Source: Bacteroidales bacterium (lineage in GTDB: Bacteria > Bacteroidota > Bacteroidia > Bacteroidales > JAOZQN01). Taken from it: a DNA stretch of 6,758 nt. Under the pieces are notes generated by a model. The model did no database searches and was not told where the DNA came from. It saw only the letters and a list, made by a program, of their open reading frames with translations. The stretch lies in assembly GCA_029938985.1 (NCBI GenBank), contig JAOZTW010000282.1, forward strand, positions 1 to 6,758. Direction: 5' to 3'. Made by a program: the position numbers and the translations under genes. Shown here in pieces: positions 1 through 5,857 of the stretch (positions within the stretch are counted from its first letter, which is position 1; each line of letters begins with the position of its first letter).

Positions 1-10
1 AATTCTAATA

Positions 11-40
11 TTTCAAAAAAGCCTTGAACTTGACACTCGT
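11..40 (-). repeat. 30-bp dispersed repeat, copy 1 (after the exchanger gene)
   Basis: Matches 1321-1350 at 26 of 30 positions in the same orientation, with weaker similarity in the preceding 10 bp (1-10 versus 1311-1320). Read on the minus strand in one frame it gives TSVKFKAFLK, and all four differences are synonymous third-position changes. It lies 20 bp downstream of the exchanger stop codon. On the minus strand TTCAA...TTGAA can form a small 5-bp stem with a T-rich loop. Confidence 0.7.
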
Positions 41-59
41 GAAAAACGCCAAAAATTTC

Positions 60-1211
60 TTATTTAACAACAACAAGTATAATTTGCCAAATTACATAAG
101 CAACATAAAGCATAATAAAGAACCAACCTACTCCTTTTCCTATTTTCCATTTATTTATTATAAACGTAAATAGAAGAACAACAACAGTTCCAAATAGTAC
201 TAATGAAGATGTAAATATTTCTCCAGCTTCTGCTATAATTTCTTTACCTGAAATTAACATCATAATTAGGAATGGTAAACCAAGTCCAACAAGAATATCA
301 AATATATTTGAACCAATACCATTGCTTACAGCCATTCCACCTTTGTTTTCTTTTGCAACAATTATTGAAGAAAATAAATCTGGAACAGATGTACCTACTG
401 CAAGAACTGTTAATGCAACAATTGCTTTAGGAATATGTAATATGTTAGAAATTCCTACTGCACTTTCAACAAGCACCCAACTTATTCCAGCAATAAAAGC
501 TATTGAAATAAAAAACACTACATAAAAGTATTTCAATGAAGGGAAAATCAAATCTAAAACAAAATCTATGGGGTATAATATTTTTTTCCATAGTGGTTTT
601 GGTCCATCATCTTCCTCCGATTCTTCCTTTTTTAGTGCTTCTGTGTCCGCTTCAAGCTGTGCTAATTCAAGTTCTACTTTGTTTGGAGGGAACATTTTTC
701 TCCAATATATAACAACAAGTACATATACTACATAAATAACAAGAAAAATTATTGTATCTAAAACACTAAAACTTGATTTTCCAAGAAACTCACCTGATCC
801 GTTAGCAATAATAAAAACAGAGATTAATAACATAACAGATATTGAATAAAAGAATATATCTCTCATTACTGGTCTCCAAGCGAGTTTAGATTTTTTTACT
901 ACCCCCACAGCTCCTGTAATAACTAAAATGTTGAAAATTGCCGAACCAACAATATTACCAACTCCAATTGCTTCGTTACCAACTTCTTTACCCGTTTCTG
1001 GATCTATTTCCCCTGGCATAATTATTGCAAACAATGCAACAAAAAGTTCTGGTGCACTCGAACCTACTGCCATTAATGTAGCACCAGCTGCATCAGAAGA
1101 CATTTTTAATTTTTTGGCTATAATATCCAAAGACTCAACAAAATACTTGTCGCAAATAACTGCAAGCACATAAAACGAAAGTAATAGTGCTAAAATGTAT
1201 AAAATAATCAT
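60..1211 (-). CDS. Calcium/sodium antiporter (CaCA superfamily, NCKX-like)
   Basis: Inner-membrane cation exchanger that would use the Na+ gradient to expel Ca2+. Seen: 383 residues with about ten hydrophobic segments in two homologous halves. The alpha-1 repeat has GSSAPELFVAL at residues 50-60 and GVGNIVGSAIFN at about 83-94. The alpha-2 repeat has GTSVPDLFSSI at 273-283 and NGIGSNIFDI at 297-306. The halves are joined by a charged cytosolic loop (about 176-210) with an acidic run ending EESEEDDG. Known: E in alpha-1 and D in alpha-2 are the ion-binding acids of this superfamily, and an Asp in SNIFDI is typical of K+-dependent exchangers (SLC24/NCKX), whereas NCX proteins have Asn or another residue there. 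K+ dependence is inferred only from that. The start at 1211 gives a first transmembrane helix at once; the upstream leader is A/T only. It lies 138 bp after the HEPN gene remnant and probably has its own transcript. Confidence 0.93.
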   Translation of the reverse strand: MIILYILALLLSFYVLAVICDKYFVESLDIIAKKLKMSSDAAGATLMAVGSSAPELFVALFAIIMPGEIDPETGKEVGNEAIGVGNIVGSAIFNILVITGAVGVVKKSKLAWRPVMRDIFFYSISVMLLISVFIIANGSGEFLGKSSFSVLDTIIFLVIYVVYVLVVIYWRKMFPPNKVELELAQLEADTEALKKEESEEDDGPKPLWKKILYPIDFVLDLIFPSLKYFYVVFFISIAFIAGISWVLVESAVGISNILHIPKAIVALTVLAVGTSVPDLFSSIIVAKENKGGMAVSNGIGSNIFDILVGLGLPFLIMMLISGKEIIAEAGEIFTSSLVLFGTVVVLLFTFIINKWKIGKGVGWFFIMLYVAYVIWQIILVVVK

Positions 1212-1272
1212 TTAATTTTTTTTATTTAAGTTTATTAGGCATGTTCCACAAAAGTGAATATTTAGGAGACTA

Positions 1273-1326
1273 TTGAAATTTTAAAATGTTCATTTACAGG
1301 AGTAAACTTTAATTATAAAATTTCAA
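1273..1326. repeat. Long imperfect inverted repeat upstream of the exchanger gene
   Basis: TTGAAATTTTAAAAT (1273-1287) and ATTATAAAATTTCAA (1312-1326) are inverted copies with 14 of 15 positions pairing. The 24-bp loop holds a smaller 5-bp inverted repeat, TTTAC/GTAAA (1293-1306). It sits between the HEPN end and the exchanger start and partly overlaps the 30-bp repeat. There is no GC-rich stem or trailing T-run, so it is not a standard terminator; a regulatory or stabilising hairpin is possible. Confidence 0.45.
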
Positions 1327-1350
1327 AAAAGCCTTAAATTTTACACTTGT
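1321..1350 (-). repeat. 30-bp dispersed repeat, copy 2 (at the end of the HEPN gene)
   Basis: Second copy of the element at 11-40, same orientation, again at the 3' end of a minus-strand gene. Here it begins at the TGA (1350-1352) of the displaced HEPN C-terminus. The same frame encodes TSVKFKAFLK with different third bases (ACA, GTA, AAA, TTT instead of ACG, GTC, AAG, TTC). Confidence 0.7.
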
Positions 1351-1535
1351 CAAATATGTCTGTATTCTGCTTTTAGATAAGTTTTTTCTAAAAGTGATTT
1401 AGTTATTATTGGTGCTATTAGTTCGATTATCGTATCAAAGAGTTTTTTAAATATTTTATATTCTCTTTCGGATAATCCTTTTTTAAATTCAGATTTATTA
1501 TCTCCATGTGCAATTCCATTTCTTTTTTTTACAGA
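1350..1535 (-). pseudogene. C-terminal HEPN fragment with catalytic R-x4-H, displaced to -1 frame
   Basis: Reading the minus strand from 1532 in the frame one base back from the upstream HEPN gene gives 60 codons to TGA at 1350-1352. They begin VKKRNGIAHGDNKSEF and end EKTYLKAEYRHI. RNGIAHG is the HEPN R-x4-H active-site signature, and joining it to the upstream frame gives ...GVVSL-VKKRNGIAHG, the spacing expected for the family. The upstream frame stops at 1529-1531 and this frame has a TAG at 1536-1538, so the frame change must fall within about 1531-1537. A single missing base (for example CTG-GTA reduced to CTG-TA) explains it and would restore a 252-residue protein. The fragment has no plausible start codon of its own. 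It is either a real inactivating deletion or a sequencing/assembly error. Confidence 0.8.
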
Positions 1536-2107
1536 CTAACAACTCCCATTAATTTATTAAAGTCGCTATTCCTAACTCCCAATTTAGGATGAATACCTAA
1601 GCGATATAAAATTTTATCAATAACATTTGGTGTTAAGTTGGACTCTGTGAAAACAATAGAGTTTTTGTTATCAGAACTACTACTTATTGGCAACCTTAAT
1701 TTATTATTATTTAACGAATCAATACTTTCTATTAAAATTTTACGATTTATAAACCTCTTATTATTCTTTTCATATAGAAAAGTTCCTTGTATCCATTTAT
1801 TTTGTTCGTCATATTTTGAGAATACATTGTTTAAAGAAGAAATTTTTAATACTGATATAACTTTCTCTATTTCTATATCTAAACTGTTTAGAGTTTCTGC
1901 ATATACTTCAAAAGCATATTTAAAATAACCTTCAAAATGAGCATACAAAGTTATGACAAGAGTTTTTCTGTATATTTTTTTTAAGTCATCCTTATTTGAA
2001 CCTTCTATATTATTAATCAAATTGCTTAAAAACGATATTTCGTCTTGTCTCCATTTAATATCACGTTCTATCATTACTCTAATATCATTTATTTCGTTAT
2101 CCGTCAT
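1529..2107 (-). CDS. HEPN protein (MAE_28990/MAE_18760-like), N-terminal part before frameshift
   Basis: N-terminal 192 residues of a HEPN-superfamily protein, probably an RNase toxin or effector. Seen: an all-helical pattern with the family hallmark RKTLVITLYAHFEGYFKYA at about residues 47-65 and a second conserved block TESNLTPNVIDKILYRLG (about 154-171). The frame ends at TAA (1529-1531) immediately before where the family has its catalytic R-x4-H motif. That motif is found in the -1 frame directly downstream (separate entry, 1350-1535), so this reading frame alone is truncated and should lack nuclease activity. Its ATG overlaps the TGA of the DUF262 gene (ATGA, 2104-2107), showing translational coupling. 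Known: HEPN proteins of this type are found in bacterial defence and toxin-antitoxin contexts. Inferred: the DUF262 partner is the regulator or co-effector. Family assignment is firm; activity is doubtful because of the frameshift. Confidence 0.85.
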   Translation of the reverse strand: MTDNEINDIRVMIERDIKWRQDEISFLSNLINNIEGSNKDDLKKIYRKTLVITLYAHFEGYFKYAFEVYAETLNSLDIEIEKVISVLKISSLNNVFSKYDEQNKWIQGTFLYEKNNKRFINRKILIESIDSLNNNKLRLPISSSSDNKNSIVFTESNLTPNVIDKILYRLGIHPKLGVRNSDFNKLMGVVSL

Positions 2108-3231
2108 AGTGTATTTTCAATAGTTTTATTAACCATTTGTAGTCTCTTATTTAAATATTTAAAGTATTTGCTACCACTAGTTCGTTTTTCATTTTCATTT
2201 TTTGTTATTTTTTTAAATCCAATATCTTCTTTAAGCTTTGCAAACTGATTTGATAATTCTTTAATCTGCTCTTTATTAGAAAGGTTTATTTTATCCTTGT
2301 AACGTGAAAGAGCTAATGAGAATGCCTCATAATTGTATGCTAAAAATTGTTTTTGTAATTTAGACTGGTTTAATCCTACAAATATTTCTCCGTTTGGCAT
2401 CACTTCATTCAATATTTTAAATGTTTTATTGAAATCCTCTTCTTCTTTTTTATAATCAAAAACGATTTTGTTATCTGCAACTTCTTCCGCAAATGTAGTC
2501 ATGTTGTCAGCTAACGTACCTTTGTATTTTTTTAAATTTGCAACTTTTAAAGTAAAATATCTCAATACTAATTCGTCGTCATATTGTTCCTTTATCTGAT
2601 TTTCCATAACAAAGCTTATGCAGTCTTTAAAATCAGGATTGCCTTTTAGACGTTGAATAAAATTGATAAATTCTTCACTCAAAAGTCTTAATGTGCTGTT
2701 ACGTATTTCCTGAACACTTAGTAATGAGCCTCCTGTACTTAACCTTTTAAACATATCATATTTTAGTCGGCTTGGACTCTCTTTTTTAATTATTTGCATT
2801 CTTATGTAACTTCTTTTTACTTGTATTTTTAGTGCTAAAGGTAGTTCATCATAATTAAAACCATTCAGTTCTGGAACAATATCACAATTTTGTAAGACTA
2901 ATTTATCTCCTTTGGAATATTTGTAATTATCTAAAAGCCCCATAAAATGAAGAAAAGATGATATTCTTTGCAGACCATCAATTAAATCATATTTCCTATG
3001 TTCTGTTTCAATTACAAATATTGGTGGTATTGGTAATCCTAATAACAACGACTCAATAAATTGAGATTGTTGTGTTTCTGACCAACGAAACAATCTTTGG
3101 TATGAGGGTTTAATTTCTAATTCTTCAGGATACATAGATGCTATTTCACCAAAAGAAATATCAAAAGAATCTGTACTTGCTGTTTGTGATTTTAAGTCAA
3201 TAATATTTATCAACTGTTTTGTTGTTTTCAT
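2104..3231 (-). CDS. DUF262 (ParB/GmrSD N-terminal-like) protein
   Basis: Seen: 375 residues with a full DUF262 domain. It has PSYQRLFRW (42-50), corresponding to the family's Y/W-Q-R block; LLLGLPIPPIFV (62-73); the ParB-like motif IDGLQR (84-89), with L where DGQQR is commoner; and FKRLSTGGSLLSVQEIRN (161-178), matching the family's F-x-R-L-N-T-G-G...Q-E-I-R-N. The C-terminal 190 residues are helical and Lys-rich, without a DUF1524 HNH nuclease. Known: DUF262 proteins are NTP-dependent nuclease or sensor subunits in GmrSD type IV restriction and SspE-like defence. Inferred: this one works with the overlapping HEPN gene (4-bp ATGA overlap), which would supply the nuclease activity in place of DUF1524. 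It starts only 33 bp after the zinc-ribbon gene, with an A/T-only leader and no visible SD, so it may be read through from upstream. Function in this organism is untested. Confidence 0.88.
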   Translation of the reverse strand: MKTTKQLINIIDLKSQTASTDSFDISFGEIASMYPEELEIKPSYQRLFRWSETQQSQFIESLLLGLPIPPIFVIETEHRKYDLIDGLQRISSFLHFMGLLDNYKYSKGDKLVLQNCDIVPELNGFNYDELPLALKIQVKRSYIRMQIIKKESPSRLKYDMFKRLSTGGSLLSVQEIRNSTLRLLSEEFINFIQRLKGNPDFKDCISFVMENQIKEQYDDELVLRYFTLKVANLKKYKGTLADNMTTFAEEVADNKIVFDYKKEEEDFNKTFKILNEVMPNGEIFVGLNQSKLQKQFLAYNYEAFSLALSRYKDKINLSNKEQIKELSNQFAKLKEDIGFKKITKNENEKRTSGSKYFKYLNKRLQMVNKTIENTL

Positions 3232-3264
3232 AATTTTTTTATATTTGTTAATTAAATAAAAAAG

Positions 3265-4380
3265 CTATCCACCCATTGCGGCAAATATCACCAGCAGAAT
3301 TATTAAAACTATTATTGCAACTATTACTGCAAGTGCAATTTTTATCCAACTATATGGTCGTTCTCCTTGAACTTCACCTGTTTGTCCATTTATTAAAAAC
3401 CTATATACTTTATCATTATATCTATAGGCACTTATCCAAAGCGGTAAAAGAATATGCTTGAAAGTTGTATTGTCATAATAAACATTTTTTGAGCTAATTC
3501 TTTGTCTATCACCACCTATATCACTTTTAATAGTTTTTTCTATGGTAGGTTCCATTTTTTGTTGTGCTCCCGTCCAAGCATCTTTAACATCTACTTGGTA
3601 AGTTTCTGTTCTAAATCCAGATAAGAAATTATTATCATAAGGTATTAATTCATTCAAATTCCAAGGTTCTAATTTATCTTGAAGTTTAACAGGTAACGAT
3701 TTACTACCAACAATAAGAATATCATCAAACATATTGTAAACCGTACCACTCACAGATGTCCAATCTACTTTTGTTACAGTTCTTGACTCTGATTCTCCTT
3801 CCGAATTTGTATATTCTTCTTCAACCTGATATTCGTCGCCTCGCTGACCACTGTATTGTGAGGTTGTATTAGAATCATAAGTCCAATAAGGAATGTACAT
3901 TCCTGTTAGTCTGCCAGTTCTGGCATATTGTTTTAATTTGTTTGGAGCCCACCATAATTTGGTTAGCCACACTTGAAACATTCGTTTTCCTTGTTTTGCT
4001 TCTATTTTAAAAGGAATTAATGCAGAGGGTGTTATAGCATTATGAGATTCTCCTTGATTGGCAACCATTGGACTACCACAAAAATCACATTTTGAAGAAA
4101 CAATATTTGGGTCAAAATTTGTTTCTGCTCCACAACCACTACATTTTACCGTTGTTACTTCTTGTTGTGCTGAAACATCTATTGTATTTTGGATGAAAGC
4201 TTGATAATCTATTTCTCTGGTTGCCTCACGAATTTTTGATTTATCTATTAAAATTTCATTTTTCGTTCCACAATACTCACAAGATAAACTTGTTGTACCT
4301 GGTTTAAATTTTAATTTTGCGGCACAATTTTTACAAGTAATTTCGTTTTGATTGGTTTTTGTAACTTTATTTTTATCCAT
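3265..4380 (-). CDS. Double zinc-ribbon, tail-anchored membrane protein (YdjG-like)
   Basis: Seen: 371 residues starting with two zinc ribbons, CKNC...CEYC (Cys16, 19, 34, 37) and CSGC...CDFC (Cys80, 83, 98, 101). A long soluble region follows with PFKIEAKQGKRMFQVWL (about 123-139), GMYIPYWTYDS (160-170) and LLPLWISAYRYNDKVYRFLINGQTG split across 311-335. It ends with one hydrophobic helix (about 346-368) and AAMGG. There is no N-terminal signal, so most of the protein is expected in the cytoplasm with a C-terminal membrane anchor. Known: such proteins are often annotated as TFIIB-type zinc ribbon proteins, and Bacillus subtilis YdjG, which works with YdjH and the SPFH protein YdjI to hold PspA at the membrane, is similar in architecture. 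Inferred: it is the membrane partner of the SPFH protein encoded just upstream on the same strand. Whether the ribbons bind zinc or a partner is unknown. No SD precedes the ATG. Confidence 0.85.
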   Translation of the reverse strand: MDKNKVTKTNQNEITCKNCAAKLKFKPGTTSLSCEYCGTKNEILIDKSKIREATREIDYQAFIQNTIDVSAQQEVTTVKCSGCGAETNFDPNIVSSKCDFCGSPMVANQGESHNAITPSALIPFKIEAKQGKRMFQVWLTKLWWAPNKLKQYARTGRLTGMYIPYWTYDSNTTSQYSGQRGDEYQVEEEYTNSEGESESRTVTKVDWTSVSGTVYNMFDDILIVGSKSLPVKLQDKLEPWNLNELIPYDNNFLSGFRTETYQVDVKDAWTGAQQKMEPTIEKTIKSDIGGDRQRISSKNVYYDNTTFKHILLPLWISAYRYNDKVYRFLINGQTGEVQGERPYSWIKIALAVIVAIIVLIILLVIFAAMGG

Positions 4381-4401
4381 AATTTTAAGAAATGAAATTT
4401 T

Positions 4402-4500
4402 GTTGAAATTCAGTTGAAATTCAGTTGAAATTCAGTTGAAATTCAGTTGAAATACAATTGAAAAACTGTTGAAATTCAGTTGAAAAACTGTTGAAATTCA
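4402..4500. repeat. Nine-unit 11-bp tandem repeat array
   Basis: Nine consecutive 11-bp units of GTTGAAATTCA or close variants fill the spacer between the SPFH and zinc-ribbon genes. Units 1-4 (4402-4445) are identical. Units 5, 6 and 8 are variants (GTTGAAATACA, ATTGAAAAACT, GTTGAAAAACT), and units 7 and 9 match the consensus. An 11-bp period places an A/T tract once per helical turn, a layout expected to bend DNA. Because all units lie inside a likely operon, the array would also be transcribed (minus strand) as leader RNA of the zinc-ribbon gene. It has no unique spacers, so it is not a CRISPR. Confidence 0.9.
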
Positions 4501-4514
4501 GTTATTTTTATAGT

Positions 4515-4542
4515 ATTTCAACCGAATTTCAACCGAATTTCC
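4515..4542. repeat. Inverted copies of the 11-bp unit (hairpin partner arm)
   Basis: Plus-strand ATTTCAAC-CGAATTTCAAC-CGAATTTCC is about two and a half units of the neighbouring array in inverted orientation, with C in place of T at the unit junctions. In the minus-strand transcript this arm comes first, just after the SPFH stop codon. It can pair over 27 nt (all Watson-Crick except two G-U) with any of three registers in the array: 4405-4431, 4416-4442 or 4427-4453. The alternative registers make a sliding hairpin possible. A role as transcript stabiliser, attenuator or processing site between the two genes is inferred. Confidence 0.75.
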
Positions 4543-4544
4543 AT

Positions 4545-5663
4545 TTACATAGGTGGTGGAGGTGGTGGTACTGCACCAAAAAAGTTTGCTAATTCAGGTA
4601 CTTGTCCTGCTGGTATCCAACCTGCCATTCCCGATTTCCACATTAAAGTTTGTCTTGTAATTTGATTTTGCTGAACCATTTGTTGCAACTGTTGGTAACC
4701 AAGTGGTCCCATTTGTTGTCCATTAACAGAAGCATAAAATTGCACTGGTGGTGGTGGAGGTGGTGCATATTGTTGTTGCTGTTGTTGCTGTTGCTGTTGA
4801 TTATTATTATTTTGGTTCATCATTTGTTGCATCATAGCCATTCCCATCATGCCTTCCATTCCTCCTCCAAGTCCTGGATTTTTTGCAGCAGATTCCATAG
4901 CATCAGCCGATTTCATTTGTTGATATTTGTTCATATCTCCCAGCATGTTCATACCAGTACCTTCGTCAAGTTTTTTCTGTAAAGCATCTGGTAAACTTAT
5001 ACTTGAGATAAGGAATTTTGTAATATCTAATCCATATTCTGCAAATTCAGATTTTAGTTGTTTTGCACAAAAATCAGAAAGATCTTTATAACTTGAAGCA
5101 AAATCCAGTAAAGAAAGTTTGCTTTCTCCAATAGAGTCAATAAATCTTGTAATAATAAGGCTTCTTAATTCGCCTGATACTTCATCGGTAGTAAATTCGC
5201 CGTCTGTTCCAGATACTTCACGAATGAATTTTGCTGCATCATTAATTTTATAAGTATATGTTCCAAAAGCTCTTAAAGATACTCGTCCAAAGTCTTGATC
5301 TCTAATGTAAAAAACGTTAGGAGTTCCCCACTTCATGTTTTTAAACAATTTTGTGGATACAAAATAAACTTCTGCTTTAAAAGGGCTATTAAATCCATAT
5401 TTCCAACCTTTTAAGGTTGATAATATTGGTAGGTTACTAGTTTCTAAGGTGTACATTCCTGGAGGAAATACGTCGGCAAGTTCTCCCTCGTTAATAAAAA
5501 CAGCAACTTGTGATTCTCTTACGGTAAGTTTTGCTCCGTTTTTTATTTCGTTACCCATTCGTTCGTAACGATAAACTATAGTGTCATCTGTCTGGTCTAT
5601 CCATTCAATGATGTCTATTAGTTCGCCTTTGGCTTTTTCTTTGACTTTGTTCCAAAATCCCAT
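4545..5663 (-). CDS. SPFH-domain protein with C-terminal GYF_2 domain (YdjI-like)
   Basis: Seen: 372 residues. An N-terminal amphipathic stretch MGFWNKVKEKAKGELIDIIEW (split: 1-10, 11-21) leads to an SPFH/band-7-like region (about 45-235) with SQVAVFINEGELADVFPPG (51-69) and LRAFGTYTYKI (130-140). A Met/Gly/Asn-rich low-complexity stretch (about 236-288), ten Gln (289-298) and six Pro (301-306) form a flexible linker to a GYF_2 domain (about 308-362; QMGPLGYQQLQQMV, LMWKSGMAGWIPA), and the protein ends in PPPPPPM. No transmembrane helix is evident. Known: this SPFH type is annotated virion core protein-like; B. subtilis YdjI links PspA to the membrane proteins YdjG and YdjH. GYF-type domains bind proline-rich peptides. 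Inferred: it forms membrane-associated oligomers with the zinc-ribbon protein encoded 164 bp downstream, and its own poly-Pro segments may be GYF ligands. ATG follows an A/T leader without SD. Confidence 0.9.
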   Translation of the reverse strand: MGFWNKVKEKAKGELIDIIEWIDQTDDTIVYRYERMGNEIKNGAKLTVRESQVAVFINEGELADVFPPGMYTLETSNLPILSTLKGWKYGFNSPFKAEVYFVSTKLFKNMKWGTPNVFYIRDQDFGRVSLRAFGTYTYKINDAAKFIREVSGTDGEFTTDEVSGELRSLIITRFIDSIGESKLSLLDFASSYKDLSDFCAKQLKSEFAEYGLDITKFLISSISLPDALQKKLDEGTGMNMLGDMNKYQQMKSADAMESAAKNPGLGGGMEGMMGMAMMQQMMNQNNNNQQQQQQQQQQYAPPPPPPVQFYASVNGQQMGPLGYQQLQQMVQQNQITRQTLMWKSGMAGWIPAGQVPELANFFGAVPPPPPPM

Positions 5664-5705
5664 GATTATTAAGTATTTAGAGTTAATAGTGTGATTAATT
5701 TTTTT

Positions 5706-5737
5706 TAAAGATATTATTTATTTTATTATTCCAAAAA
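5706..5737 (-). promoter_or_regulatory. Possible Bacteroidota-type promoter for the SPFH gene
   Basis: On the minus strand TTTTTG (5737-5732) is followed after 18 bp by TATCTTTA (5713-5706). This resembles the Bacteroidota pattern of TTTG near -33 and TAnnTTTG near -7, with one mismatch in the -7 element. It would give a 5' leader of about 35 nt before the ATG at 5663. The whole gap is extremely A/T rich, so a chance match is quite possible. Confidence 0.3.
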
Positions 5738-5857
5738 TTTTGAATGATTATTAATTAATAATTAAAATTCTTTAATTGATTATATGCTGATTTATATATA
5801 ATTAAACAAAAAAATATTTTTTAATAGTTTGTATATTTTTAATTCGCTTTTTTATTA

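Noticed and set aside
928..1173. Plus-strand frame opposite the exchanger gene
   Set aside because: Antisense shadow of the conserved alpha-1 region; the minus frame has unmistakable family motifs.
1523..1531. Programmed -1 frameshifting or polymerase slippage at the A8 run to express full HEPN
   Set aside because: The TAA stop lies at the start of the A run, so slippage within the run happens after the stop; no slippery heptamer precedes it.
4402..4542. CRISPR array
   Set aside because: Units are 11 bp, directly abutting, with no unique spacers, and some are inverted.
4650..4982. Plus-strand frame rich in Trp, Leu and His
   Set aside because: It is the antisense of the poly-Gln/poly-Pro/Met part of the SPFH gene; its composition is a shadow of those repeats.
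5809..5822. A6TAT6 palindrome as terminator of the RNase H gene
   Set aside because: Pure A/T stem with no stable pairing in a region of near-pure A/T; not distinguishable from background.
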